A DNA stretch of 64,000 bases from Candidatus Defluviibacillus avedoerensis (GTDB taxonomy: Bacteria > Pseudomonadota > Gammaproteobacteria > Burkholderiales > Burkholderiaceae_C): assembly GCA_016703665.1 (NCBI GenBank), contig JADJBS010000001.1:124001-188000 (forward strand), read 5' to 3'. Below the pieces are notes generated by a model. The model was not told the DNA's origin. It searched no databases and saw only the letters and a list, made by a program, of their open reading frames with translations. Shown in pieces: positions 7,745 through 17,063 of this stretch. The position numbers and the translations under genes are program-made. Every line of letters starts with the position of its first letter. Position 1 is the stretch's first letter.

Positions 7745-9569
7745 CCCGCAGGGCAGGCCTAAGCGGACGATGGTACCGCCGCCAGCTGAGGGCGTTACTT
7801 GAATATCTCCACCGATCAGTTTTGCTCGCGCTGCCATGTTGCGCAATCCTCGTCCGGTCGGTGTGTTGCCTGTTGTTACCACCCCGATCCCGTTATCTTG
7901 CACGGTAACCAACAGGTGGTCTGAGGGTTTTTTGAGCCTGCCAGTCGGCACGGATCTGAATCTGCGTGGCGTGGGCGTGCTTGACGACATTGACCGTGGC
8001 TTCCTGCAATATCCGCATTACCTGTAGCACTGCATCTGAACTCAGCCGCGCAGCATCCAGGTTATCGCCCACATGCCATTCCAGTTGTAGGCCCACAGCT
8101 TCCAGTCGTGGATGCCAGCGGTGTCGCCACGTGGCCAGGGCGCCTTGCAATTGCCGTCCCAGGTCGGTGCTGTCCATCAGCAGACGCAAGTCGTCCAGGC
8201 TGTCCTGCAGTGCCAGCAACAATTGGTCATGTGCCAGCGTACCGCGCTCTAATCCACGCATGGCCGTCATCAGCTGGGCGCCCAGGCCATCGTGCATTTC
8301 GCGCAGCAGGTGTTCCCTCTCCTGGTTGCGCGCTGCTTCATGCTCGCTTTGTCTCAGCAAGGTATAACTGGCCTCCAACTGGGCTGATTTTGTGGCAATG
8401 GCCCGCTCCAGTTCCTGGTTGGATTGCTCGGCCCGGTTCAGACTGCGCACCATGTACTGGCTGCCTGACAGTGTGTAGGCGAGCAGCATCACGGTAAATC
8501 CGAGCGAATTGAGTGACCAGTGGTCAGGCGACACGTACCCGATCACCATGCCAATGTCATGAATCGCACAACCCAGCAGGGCCAAGTAGCCAAACAAAAG
8601 CAGTTGGATCGACTCTTTGCGCTGGGCACGCCGTTTCCACAACATCCATGGCACCGGTACGATCAGGACAAAAGCCGCTAAATATGCCAAACCCCGGATC
8701 AAAAACCCGCCAGCTCCAAAGGAGTTGGACACGACAAAGCCCAGGCTCACGGCAATTGCCAACGCAACCAATCCCCAGCCACGCCGGACGGACATGAAAC
8801 CCAGGCTGTAAAAAGCAGACGCACTGGTGCCTGCGCAGGTCAGAAAAATCGTCCACGGATTGAACGACTCATAAGTCAATGGGTTGAACGTGATAACAAA
8901 GAACTGATAGCTTGCGCCGCGACAGGCCCAGACCAGACAGGCCAGCCCCAGCCAGAGGATTTGTTTGTCCTGTCGGCGTCGGAGCCAAAGCCCGAGCGAA
9001 AGCACGGCTACCAACGCAATAACGGCACTCGAAGTGTCGTTAAAAGTGGTGAGCGCGTTGTAGTCAACTGCACGGCTGACAGCCAGGGCCTGCTGCGGGC
9101 CCATCTCCAGACGGACCAAACCAAAGTTCAGGTACGGGATGGTGGCCAGTTCCACTTCAAGCATTTGCGTACCCGCCGCAAGCATGAACATTGCTGGCAC
9201 GCGTCCGTTGTACACATGGGCACCTGGGTCCGCAAAAGGTTGAATGGCTCGCAGTGCGTTCCCATCACCACTGATCCGGTAGGGTGCACCAATACGGTAA
9301 ATCCACAAGCCTAACTCAGGCGTACCCTGGCAGATAGCAACGGCTATCCGGTAGCTGACACGGGTGTTTTCATCCAGCAATTGACGCGGCAATGGGTCCA
9401 TCACCTGAACCTCTGCACGCTCCAGAATCACGCCGGCACGCTCAATTGTCCGTTCTGCCGTGCTGACACGAACAGCCTGGCTGCAGTCGGTGACTACGGG
9501 CGTGGCTTGGGCCTGAACGCTGAATGCCAAGCCAAAAAAAGTCGCCGCTAGCCAGGCGCTAAATCGCAA
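7694..9569 (-). pseudogene. 7TM-type sensor histidine kinase, broken by a one-base frameshift
   Basis: Read across the frameshift this is a kinase of about 624 residues. It has a signal peptide (MRFSAWLAATFFGLAFSVQA), a periplasmic 7TMR-DISMED2-like domain, seven hydrophobic helices, a coiled coil, a HisKA_3 dimerisation domain with the phospho-histidine in LREMHDGLGAQL, and an HATPase_c domain. The first frame ends after HAHATQIQIRADWQAQK with a nonsense tail. The rest of the ATPase domain (TVQDNGIGV, GRGLRNMAARAKLIGG) continues in another frame down to 7694. The break falls in a T6 run (plus strand 7928-7933); five bases would restore one frame. It starts at TTG 9569, 11 bases inside the preceding FAD-oxidase gene, and ends against the convergent response regulator. 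It may be a sequencing error rather than a true pseudogene. Confidence 0.85.
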
Positions 9570-10977
9570 ATATTTTCCCCGGATTCATGATGTTCTTGGG
9601 GTCCAGCGCGCGCTTGATGGTGCGCATCATCTCCACCGCGCCATCGCCTGCTTCGGTCACCAAGAAATCCATCTTGTGCAGGCCCACGCCGTGCTCACCG
9701 GTGCAGGTGCCACCCAGCCGAAGAGCGCGGGACACCAACTTGTTGTTCAACTCCTCCGCCACTTCGCGCTCGCGCGGGATGCTCGGGTCCAGCAGGTACC
9801 CAAAGTGGAAATTGCCGTCGCCAACATGGCCGACCAGGAAGTAAGGCAGGCCTGACGCATCGGCCTCGGCCACCGAATCCAGCAGGCAATCCGCCAGACG
9901 GCTGATCGGCACACAGGTGTCGGTGCTGATTGCGCGGCAGCCGGGTTTACTCTGGATCGCGGCAAAGTAAGAGTTGTGCCGCGCAGCCCACAGGCGAGTG
10001 CGCTCCTCGGGTGTCACGGCCCATTCAAACGCATTGCCACCAAATTCTGAGGCAATCTCCTGCACGGTTTCGGCCTGTTCTTTGACGCCTGAGGGGCTGC
10101 CATGGAACTCCATCAGCAGCATGGGTTCTTCGCGCAGATTCAGCTTGGCATAGGTGTTGACCATGCGCACGGTGTTCACGTCAATCAACTCGACTCGTGC
10201 GATGGGAATGCCCATCTGGATCACCTGAATCGTGGTGCGTACAGCGGCCTCGATGCTGGGGAAAGAGCAAATTGCGGCAGAGATCGCCTCGGGCAGTGGG
10301 TAGATGCGCAGGGTGATTTCGGTGATCACGCCCAGCGTGCCTTCGCTGCCCACCATCAGGCGTGTCAGGTCGTAGCCCGCGCTGCTCTTCTTGGCACGGG
10401 TGCCGGTGCGGATGACTTGGCCATTGGCGGTGACTACTTCCAGCGCCAGCACGTTCTCGCGCATGGTGCCGTAGCGCACGGCGTTGGTGCCGCTGGCGCG
10501 TGTGGCCGTCATGCCGCCAATCGACGCGACTGCACCGGGGTCGATGGGGAAGAACAGCCCTGTGCTTTTGATTTCTTCATTGAGCTGAACCCGGTTCACG
10601 CCGGGCTGCACTGTGACGGTCAAATCTTCGGCATTGATGGACAGCACCTTGTTCATGCGGCCGGTGTCAATGCTGATACCCCCTTGCACGGCCAGCAAAT
10701 GTCCTTCGAGCGATGACCCCACGCCAAACGGGATGACCGGCACGCCAAACTGGTCGGCGATCTTCACTGCATCAGCCACGTCTTGCGTGCTTTCGGCAAA
10801 GATCACGGCAGAGGGGGGAGGGGCTTCAAAGGACGATTCGTCCCGGCCATGCTGCTCGCGCACGGCCATGGCGGTAGAGCATTGCGTGCCAAAGCGGCTC
10901 TTCAGGGCATCCAGCATGGCTTGGGGTGTTTCGCGCTGCGTGGCCAGCAGGTGGGCTAAAGAGGTGTGGGCATTCAT
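9559..10977 (-). CDS. FAD-linked oxidase, D-lactate dehydrogenase (LDHD/Dld) type
   Basis: A flavoprotein of the VAO/GlcD fold of about 472 residues that oxidises D-lactate or another D-2-hydroxy acid, probably passing electrons to the respiratory chain. The PP-loop FAD site is in VIPFGVGSSLEGHLL, GTMRENVLALEVVTANG and LMVGSEGTLGVITEI are typical, and the C-terminal HVGDGNFH and TCTGEHGVG motifs carry substrate and metal ligands. ATG 10977 has a GGAG upstream; longer in-frame starts at 10998 and 11007 are possible. It resembles LDHD more than GlcD, so it is unlikely to be the missing partner of the glcE-glcF genes near 21 kb. The histidine-kinase gene starts inside its last codons. Confidence 0.88.
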   Translation of the reverse strand: MNAHTSLAHLLATQRETPQAMLDALKSRFGTQCSTAMAVREQHGRDESSFEAPPPSAVIFAESTQDVADAVKIADQFGVPVIPFGVGSSLEGHLLAVQGGISIDTGRMNKVLSINAEDLTVTVQPGVNRVQLNEEIKSTGLFFPIDPGAVASIGGMTATRASGTNAVRYGTMRENVLALEVVTANGQVIRTGTRAKKSSAGYDLTRLMVGSEGTLGVITEITLRIYPLPEAISAAICSFPSIEAAVRTTIQVIQMGIPIARVELIDVNTVRMVNTYAKLNLREEPMLLMEFHGSPSGVKEQAETVQEIASEFGGNAFEWAVTPEERTRLWAARHNSYFAAIQSKPGCRAISTDTCVPISRLADCLLDSVAEADASGLPYFLVGHVGDGNFHFGYLLDPSIPREREVAEELNNKLVSRALRLGGTCTGEHGVGLHKMDFLVTEAGDGAVEMMRTIKRALDPKNIMNPGKIFAI

Positions 10978-11115
10978 GGGGTGGGCGCTCCAGGGCATAC
11001 GTGACAACTTCTCATTCTAGGGGGCGATCTCTTCTGGGCATGTCAGGGGAACCGCGATTGACGGCAAGCACAATTCACAATATGTTCGTATGGTAAATAG
11101 TCATTTAACTCATCT

Positions 11116-11760
11116 ATGCCAACGACACCCGTGCGCCTTGCGCGCAGAACCCATGCCGAGCGCAGCCAGCAAACCCGGCAGCACCTGATCGCCACCACCA
11201 TCCAGATCGTGCAAGACCGGGGCCTAGAGGCCGCGTCTATTCATGAAGTGGCTAAAACAGCGGGCATGACACCTGGTGCCGTGCAGCATCACTTTGCGTC
11301 CAAGGCCGACCTGATGATGCAGGTGCTGGCCCAGATCGTGGCCGACCAGGATGCCTCGGGGGCGCTTTGGCCCTCGCCGCAGTTGCCTTTACCGGAGCGG
11401 GCTCATGCGTTTGTGCATGGCCTGTGGCTACTGATTTATGGCCAACCGCGTTTTATCGCGGCCTGGAGTATCTACCTGGGCAGCCGCTGCCAGCCTGAGG
11501 TCGTCCAGCGCGTGGCGGCGCAGCGCCAGGTGCTTGGCGTCAAGATGTATCAGGGCTTTTGCCAAAGCTTTCCAGAACTGCCCCCGGTACCTGAGACAGA
11601 AGCCTTCGTCGACTTGGTTTTGTCCGCCTTGCGTGGCATGGGCGTGCGCCAACTCTTTTCACCCGACAACACCCCACCGGCAGCGCAACTCCAGGCACTC
11701 GCCCGCACAGTGGTTTTGACTTGTACCGCTTCTTCTGTTCAACCTTCGGATACCCCATGA
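11116..11760 (+). CDS. TetR/AcrR-family transcriptional regulator
   Basis: A repressor-type regulator of 214 residues with an N-terminal TetR helix-turn-helix (HEVAKTAGMTPGAVQHHFASKADLM region at about residues 40-64) and a helical ligand-binding domain; the ligand is unknown. It is divergent from the FAD oxidase and heads a run with the Bug receptor, esterase and adenosyltransferase; its stop overlaps the Bug start (ATGA). By position it probably controls this run, the divergent oxidase, or both. The roughly 140-base intergenic region contains an AT-rich stretch (11077-11115) that could hold its operator, but no clear palindrome is visible. Confidence 0.9.
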   Translation: MPTTPVRLARRTHAERSQQTRQHLIATTIQIVQDRGLEAASIHEVAKTAGMTPGAVQHHFASKADLMMQVLAQIVADQDASGALWPSPQLPLPERAHAFVHGLWLLIYGQPRFIAAWSIYLGSRCQPEVVQRVAAQRQVLGVKMYQGFCQSFPELPPVPETEAFVDLVLSALRGMGVRQLFSPDNTPPAAQLQALARTVVLTCTASSVQPSDTP

Positions 11761-12734
11761 AACCCTTGATCACCGCAATTTTCCCCAGCCTGTTGCTGGG
11801 AGCCCTGGCACTGCCCGCTGCTCACGCGCAAAACTACCCCAGCAAACCCATCCAGCTGATCGCCCAGCAACCTCCTGGGAGTGGCTCTGACGCCATGACC
11901 CGCGTCTGGGCAGACTGCGCCGCCCGCGAGTTGGGCCAACCCGTGGTGGTGCAGAACAAGCCTGGCGCCAACGGTGTTCTGGCCATCAACTACCTGAAAG
12001 GCCAGGCCGCAGACGGCTACACGCTGATGAGCATCGGCATGTCGCAAATGACCATAACGCCCTTTGCCCACAAGCAGCCGCCTTATGACCCGCTGAAAGA
12101 CTTTGACGGTGTGGCGGTGCTCGGCACCTCGCCACTGGTGCTGGTGGCGCCCGCCGCTGGCCCGGTCCGCCGCTTGGCTGATCTGGACGCGTTGGCCAAA
12201 GCCACACCCGGTGGCATCAACTTTGGCTCACCCGGCAAAGGCAGTCCTGCCCATCTGCTGACCACTGCTTTGACCGATCGCCTGAACCTGGCCGCCACCC
12301 ATGTGCCCTTTGTGGGGGAAAGCGCTGGCATGACAGCCTTGTTGGGCAACCAGATCCAGCTCATGACCCTGGTGATCGGCACCGCAGCGGCCCAGGTCAA
12401 AGCAGGCAAGCTGATTCCTCTGGCCGTGTTTGCAGCGGAGCGATCCAGCCTGATGCCCGATGTGCCCACCATTGCCGAGGTCAGCCCTGCCAAAGAACTG
12501 GCCCGCCCTGCTTGGCTGGCCATTGTGGCCAAGGCAGGCACAGCGCCCGACATGCTCAACCGCCTGAACGCTGCCACCCAAAAATGCCGCACCGACGAAA
12601 ACTACCGGAGCCGACTGGAGGCCATGAACACCACCTTGGTCAGCAGCACTACTGCTGACGTCAAAGCCTGGGCCGAGCGCGATATCAAGGTTTGGAAGCC
12701 CCTGATCGACAAACTGGGTTTGGCCAATGAATAA
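11757..12734 (+). CDS. Bug-family (TctC-like) periplasmic solute-binding receptor
   Basis: A periplasmic receptor of about 325 residues with a signal peptide (cleavage after ALPAAHAQ) and the family motifs YPSKPIQLIAQQPPGSGSD, QPVVVQNKPGANGVLA, DGYTLMSIGMSQM and LPDVPTIAEV-like MPDVPTIAEV. Bug receptors capture small carboxylates or amides for tripartite tricarboxylate transport or for sensing. No TctA/TctB genes are adjacent, so this is an orphan receptor. The start overlaps the TetR stop and its 3' end overlaps the esterase start by 8 bases, which ties it to ester or carboxylate use. Confidence 0.92.
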   Translation: MKPLITAIFPSLLLGALALPAAHAQNYPSKPIQLIAQQPPGSGSDAMTRVWADCAARELGQPVVVQNKPGANGVLAINYLKGQAADGYTLMSIGMSQMTITPFAHKQPPYDPLKDFDGVAVLGTSPLVLVAPAAGPVRRLADLDALAKATPGGINFGSPGKGSPAHLLTTALTDRLNLAATHVPFVGESAGMTALLGNQIQLMTLVIGTAAAQVKAGKLIPLAVFAAERSSLMPDVPTIAEVSPAKELARPAWLAIVAKAGTAPDMLNRLNAATQKCRTDENYRSRLEAMNTTLVSSTTADVKAWAERDIKVWKPLIDKLGLANE

Positions 12735-14241
12735 GCCCCCTTCGGGTCAACGCCCTCAAGTAGCCCTTGCCCAGGGCTTGTGCGGCGGTGTTTACGAGGG
12801 CGATTTGTCGGTCTACAGAGGTATCCCCTATGCCGAGCCACCTTTTGGCGCGCGGCGCTTCATGCCCCCCGAAGCTGCCAAACCCTGGCAAGGCGTGCTG
12901 GATGCCAGCAGCTTTGGGCCGGTTGCGCCCCAAGCCAGCAGCACCTTGACCGATCCGCCCACTTGGGTTGGCGGAGAAAACTGCCTGACGGTAAACATCT
13001 GGCACCCCAGCGCCACCGCAGAGAAGCGCCCGGTGATGGTCTGGTTTCCAGGCGGCGGCTTCATGCGCGGTGGTTCGTCCGATTCGCTGTACGACGGTGC
13101 CAGCTTTGCGCGCCAGGGTGTCGTGTTTGTGTCCTTCAATTACCGCCTAGGCATCGATGGCTTTGCCCAGTTGCCTGGGTTAGTGGCTAACCGGGGCTTG
13201 CTGGATCAGCTGGCTGCGCTGCGCTGGGTGCAGGACAACATCCACCACTTTGGTGGCGACGCAGCCAGCGTTACCGCGTTTGGGGTGTCCGCCGGGGCTG
13301 GTGCATTGGCTTGCTTGATGGCCATGCCGCAAAGCCGGGGCTTGATGCAGCGCGCGATCTTGCAAAGTCCTAGTGTGTCGGTGCAAACACCTGCCGAGAA
13401 CGAGCTGGCCGTGCGCGCGATTGCGAGCTGTTTGGGCGTCGATCCCACCGCGAAAGCGCTGGCCTCAGCGCCTCTGGCTCAATTGGTGACCGAAGTGGCG
13501 CGTCTTGCGTCCAGCTACCCCTTGCGCCAGCAGCATGGGCTGAATCCCCGCAACTTCTTCCCGCTGCGCCCGGTGGTAGACGGCCAAGTGCTGCCACTGC
13601 CGCCGCTCGAAGGCATCGCCCGTGAATGGGCAGACAGCCAGGGCACACCCCAAGAAGTGCTGGTGGGCGCCAATGCCGACGAGATGAACTTCTACTTGGT
13701 GCCCAACCAGGAGATCGACACGGTAGACATGGCCCGTGTCGAGGTGTTTGCCCAAGCCTGCGGGCTGGGTGCGGATGAGTTCACGGCTTATCGGCAGCTG
13801 CACGCCAATGCCACCCCCGGCGAGCTCTTGAGTCGGATGCAGTCTGATTTTTACTACCGCGTACCCGCCACCCTTCTGGCCGAGTTGGCGCAAGCCAAGG
13901 GCAAGTCGGTGCGGCTCTACGACTTTCAGTGGCGTTCACCTCAATGCGACGGCTGCATGGGCGCAGCCCATGCGATGGAGCTGCCCTTCGTCTTCAATAC
14001 ACTGGCCAGCCCTAATGGTCTGGCGTTTGCTGGCCCCGGTGCACCGCAAGCCCTGGCCGATCAGCTGCATCCTTGGTGGGCTGAATTTGCCCGCACCGGC
14101 CAATGCAGTGCTTGGCCTGCTTGGTCGGCGCATCAGCAGGGTCGCATGTGTCTGGCTATGCCCACGGATTGGCAAGCCGAGCATGCAGACCCAGCTCTTG
14201 CCATTTGGCGCAAGGTGTTTGGCAGACCCCTGCCAAGCTGA
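12727..14241 (+). CDS. Type-B carboxylesterase/lipase family hydrolase
   Basis: An alpha/beta hydrolase of 504 residues in the carboxylesterase type-B (COesterase) family. The nucleophile elbow is AFGVSAGAGAL, the oxyanion-hole region VWFPGGGFMRGGSS precedes it, the acid is probably the glutamate in GANADEMNF, and the histidine is in GAAHAMELPFVFN. ENCLTVNIW is the second family signature. No signal peptide is seen, so it is probably cytoplasmic. Overlap with the Bug receptor gene suggests that the ester or its acid product is the ligand of that receptor; the real substrate cannot be read from sequence. Confidence 0.91.
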   Translation: MNKPPSGQRPQVALAQGLCGGVYEGDLSVYRGIPYAEPPFGARRFMPPEAAKPWQGVLDASSFGPVAPQASSTLTDPPTWVGGENCLTVNIWHPSATAEKRPVMVWFPGGGFMRGGSSDSLYDGASFARQGVVFVSFNYRLGIDGFAQLPGLVANRGLLDQLAALRWVQDNIHHFGGDAASVTAFGVSAGAGALACLMAMPQSRGLMQRAILQSPSVSVQTPAENELAVRAIASCLGVDPTAKALASAPLAQLVTEVARLASSYPLRQQHGLNPRNFFPLRPVVDGQVLPLPPLEGIAREWADSQGTPQEVLVGANADEMNFYLVPNQEIDTVDMARVEVFAQACGLGADEFTAYRQLHANATPGELLSRMQSDFYYRVPATLLAELAQAKGKSVRLYDFQWRSPQCDGCMGAAHAMELPFVFNTLASPNGLAFAGPGAPQALADQLHPWWAEFARTGQCSAWPAWSAHQQGRMCLAMPTDWQAEHADPALAIWRKVFGRPLPS

Positions 14242-14281
14242 CGGACAATGCAGGCATCCAAAGCACACCAAGTTAGCAAGC

Positions 14282-14845
14282 ATGGCAAACCGATTGACAC
14301 AGATCGCCACCCGCACGGGTGACGACGGCACCACCGGCCTGGGCGACAACACGCGGGTCAGCAAAAATGCATCCCGCGTGCGCGCCATGGGCGATGTGGA
14401 CGAGCTGAACAGCCACATCGGCGTGCTGCTCTGCGAGCAAATGCCCGCCGAGGTGCGCGAGCTGTTGGTGGATATCCAGCATCAGCTGTTTAACCTGGGG
14501 GGTGAGTTGTCGATCCCCGGCTTTGAGCTGCTCAAAGACGATGCGCTGTTGCAACTGGACGACGCGCTGGCGCACCACAACGCCAATTTGCCCCGCTTGC
14601 AAGAGTTCATCCTGCCAGCGGGCAACCGGGCTGCTTCTCTGGCGCATGTGTGCCGCACGGTGGCTCGGCGGGCGGAGCGGTCTGTGGTGGCGCTGGGCAA
14701 TGAAGATGCGATCCGGTCTGCACCCCGGCAGTATTTGAACCGGTTGAGTGATTTGATGTTTGTGCTGGCGCGGGTGTTGAACCGGATGGATGGCGGGGAC
14801 GACGTTTACTGGAAGAGTGCGCGCTTGGCTGGGTCTGCTGAGTAG
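14282..14845 (+). CDS. PduO-type cob(I)alamin adenosyltransferase
   Basis: This enzyme transfers the adenosyl group of ATP to cob(I)alamin. From ATG 14282 it has 187 residues. TRTGDDGTTGLGDNTRVSK is the N-terminal ATP-binding signature, GDVDELNSHIG follows, and CRTVARRAERSVVAL with YLNRLSDLMFVLAR form the conserved helical core. It follows the esterase by 40 bases on the same strand. No adenosylcobalamin-dependent mutase is visible in the window, so its client enzyme lies elsewhere; the cobalamin-dependent methionine synthase here uses methylcobalamin and does not need it. Confidence 0.94.
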   Translation: MANRLTQIATRTGDDGTTGLGDNTRVSKNASRVRAMGDVDELNSHIGVLLCEQMPAEVRELLVDIQHQLFNLGGELSIPGFELLKDDALLQLDDALAHHNANLPRLQEFILPAGNRAASLAHVCRTVARRAERSVVALGNEDAIRSAPRQYLNRLSDLMFVLARVLNRMDGGDDVYWKSARLAGSAE

Positions 14846-14934
14846 TTCATGGTTTCGCCAAAGGCGGCTACGCCAAGGTTGGCGGCTGTTGTCATTTTGT
14901 CCCTTTTGATACCCCATTTACACAAGTCCAGTTC

Positions 14935-15837
14935 ATGCCCCCCTCCCGCGCCCTGAGTGGCACTGCCTTTGCCACACTGTTGCTCATCGCCTTGATGATG
15001 GGTGCCAACCACGTCGCGGCGCGCATTGCGTTCAATAATGGGGTGGATGTGGCCACGGCGGTTGTGTTTCGTAGCCTGGGCACGGCGATGGTGGTTGCGC
15101 TGATTTTGTTGAGCCAACGGGTGGACTGGCGTTTGAGCCCACGACACAAGCTGATGTTGCCGGTGATAGGCCTGCTGATTGGGCTGCAAAGCCTGTGCTT
15201 GTACTCCGCTGTGGCGCGCTTGCCGGTGGCGCTGGCCTTGCTGGCATTCAACACGTATCCGATTTGGACCGCCTTTTGGGCATGGGTAATCTACCGCCAG
15301 GCGCCAGAACGCCCCATGCTGGTGGCGATGCCGGTGATTCTGTTGGGGCTGGCCTTGGCCCTGGATGTGCTCGGGGCTGCCTCGGGTTTGGGTGCGAGCG
15401 GGCAATGGGCGCGCATAGGCGAAGGCGTGGTATTTGCCTGCGGAGCTGCCGCCACATTTGCGCTGGCCATGGTGCTCACACAACACGAGGCGGGCGACCT
15501 GGATGGCCGCGTGCGCACCTTCACCACGATGGCAATCACGGGGATCATTGGACTTGCCAGTGTGGGGGCGCAGGGTGGCTTTAGCTTGCCCCAATCTGCC
15601 ATGGGTTGGGGTGGTCTGGCTGCCTTGACGTTTTTGTATGGCACGGCTTTCACGATCATGTTCACCGTGCTTCCGCGCCTGGGGGTGGTGGGCAACTCGG
15701 CCATCATGAACGTGGAGCCGGTGTTTGCGCTGGTGCTGGCTTGGCTGATTTTGGGGCAGACCATCGCCCCAGTGCAGGTGCTGGGCGCGCTGATTGTGGT
15801 GGGTGCCGTGATGGTATTGGGTTTGCGCAAGCGTTAG
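14935..15837 (+). CDS. EamA/DMT-family permease (first copy)
   Basis: An inner-membrane protein of 300 residues with about ten hydrophobic helices arranged as two EamA repeats, the drug/metabolite transporter architecture. AFNTYPIWTAFWAWVIYRQ in the first repeat and MNVEPVFALVLAWLILGQT in the second are the equivalent conserved segments. The substrate is not predictable. It ends 4 bases into the convergent alr gene. A second, divergent DMT protein is encoded at 18344; the two are not recent duplicates by eye. Confidence 0.88.
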   Translation: MPPSRALSGTAFATLLLIALMMGANHVAARIAFNNGVDVATAVVFRSLGTAMVVALILLSQRVDWRLSPRHKLMLPVIGLLIGLQSLCLYSAVARLPVALALLAFNTYPIWTAFWAWVIYRQAPERPMLVAMPVILLGLALALDVLGAASGLGASGQWARIGEGVVFACGAAATFALAMVLTQHEAGDLDGRVRTFTTMAITGIIGLASVGAQGGFSLPQSAMGWGGLAALTFLYGTAFTIMFTVLPRLGVVGNSAIMNVEPVFALVLAWLILGQTIAPVQVLGALIVVGAVMVLGLRKR

Positions 15838-16928
15838 CAGACTGCATCCACAACCACCGGAACACGAGGTGCCACCGCGCACATCAGCTCGTAACCCACC
15901 GTTCCTGCTGCCTTGGCCACTTCGTCAATGGACAACGAGGCGCCATTGCGCGCGCGCCCCCACAGCGTGACCTCGGTGCCCACGGTGGCCTGGGGCACGT
16001 GGCTCAGGTCCACCGTGATCATGTCCATGCTGACACGGCCTACCAGCCGGGTGCGCACACCGTTCACCAGCACCGGTGTACCTGTTGTGCAATGACGTGG
16101 GTAGCCGTCGGCATAGCCACAGGCCACCACGCCGATGCGCAGAGGCGCAGAGGCCACAAAACTGGAGCCATAACCCACGGTGTCGCCTGTGCGAAGGTCT
16201 TGAGTTGCTATGATTTTTGCACTCAACGTCATCGCCGGCTGCAGCCCCCAGTGGGCAGCGTCGTGCTCGGGGTAGTCGGGCGCGCTGCCGTAAACCGCGA
16301 TACCTGGGCGTACCCAGTCTGACTTGAGGCCAGGGTGGCGCAATGTGGCCGCACTGTTGCTGATAGAGCGCTCGCCTGGCAGGTCTTCGGTCGCGGCCTG
16401 AAACACCTTGACCTGCTCGTCCACGCCTTTGGGGCCATCGGCGTCGCTGAAGTGGGTAATCAAAGAAATCTCGTCCACCTGGGGTAAGGCATTCAGGCGC
16501 GTCCAGGCAGTACGGTAACTTTGAGGTGCAAAGCCCAGACGGTTCATGCCGGAGTTCATTTTTAGAAAGACACGGTGTGGCACCTGCGTCTTGTGCGCGC
16601 TGAGCATGTCGATTTGCTCGCTGCAATGAACGGTATGCCACAGCCCCAGACGCGAGCAGAGTTCGAGGTCCCGCGGCTCGAACACGCCTTCCAGCAACAA
16701 GACCGGGCCGCGCCAACCCAGGGCACGCACCCGTTCGGCCTCGTTCAGGTCGAGCAGCGAAAAGCCATCTGCACCGCGCAGGCCTTCAAAGGCACGCTCG
16801 ATGCCGTGGCCATAGGCGTTCGCTTTCACCACCGCCCAGACGCGCGAATCGGCGACAGATTGCCTGACCCGCTCCAGGTTGTGGAGAAAAGCTTCAGTAT
16901 GAACAGTGGCAAGGATGGGACGGGGCAT
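15834..16928 (-). CDS. alr: Alanine racemase
   Basis: A PLP enzyme of about 364 residues that interconverts L- and D-alanine for peptidoglycan. The PLP lysine is in WAVVKANAYGHGI at about residue 34, and the catalytic tyrosine region is near the C terminus (GRVSMDMITVDLS). The start ATG 16928 begins MPRPILATVH; an upstream in-frame ATG at 16961 would add eleven uncharacteristic residues. The segment encoding SAKIIATQD contains a GCTATGATTTTTGC stretch (plus strand near 16205) resembling an interspersed repeat. Its 3' end overlaps the convergent EamA gene by 4 bases, and it is divergent from lplT. Confidence 0.96.
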   Translation of the reverse strand: MPRPILATVHTEAFLHNLERVRQSVADSRVWAVVKANAYGHGIERAFEGLRGADGFSLLDLNEAERVRALGWRGPVLLLEGVFEPRDLELCSRLGLWHTVHCSEQIDMLSAHKTQVPHRVFLKMNSGMNRLGFAPQSYRTAWTRLNALPQVDEISLITHFSDADGPKGVDEQVKVFQAATEDLPGERSISNSAATLRHPGLKSDWVRPGIAVYGSAPDYPEHDAAHWGLQPAMTLSAKIIATQDLRTGDTVGYGSSFVASAPLRIGVVACGYADGYPRHCTTGTPVLVNGVRTRLVGRVSMDMITVDLSHVPQATVGTEVTLWGRARNGASLSIDEVAKAAGTVGYELMCAVAPRVPVVVDAVC

Positions 16929-17063
16929 GGCAGACCAAAAGTGCTGAAGGCAAAAGCTCATGATATAACCGCTTTAGAACGGAGACACCCCATTAGCCGC
17001 CTCATGCCCTGCGTCCCTTTTTCTCCAGCGCTTTTTTGCGCTGCGTCCACCTATTAAGAACCC

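Noticed and set aside
7928..7933. Programmed ribosomal frameshift in the histidine kinase
   Set aside because: The shift needed (+1) at a simple A6 run has no supporting stop or stimulatory structure; an indel is the simpler reading.
9559..10977. Calling the FAD oxidase glcD, as partner of glcE-glcF
   Set aside because: It is about 10 kb from glcEF and its sequence is closer to the D-lactate dehydrogenase (LDHD) group.
14806..15882. Open frame of 358 codons antisense to the EamA gene
   Set aside because: The translation is low-complexity His/Gln/Arg-rich and contradicts the well-supported membrane protein on the plus strand.
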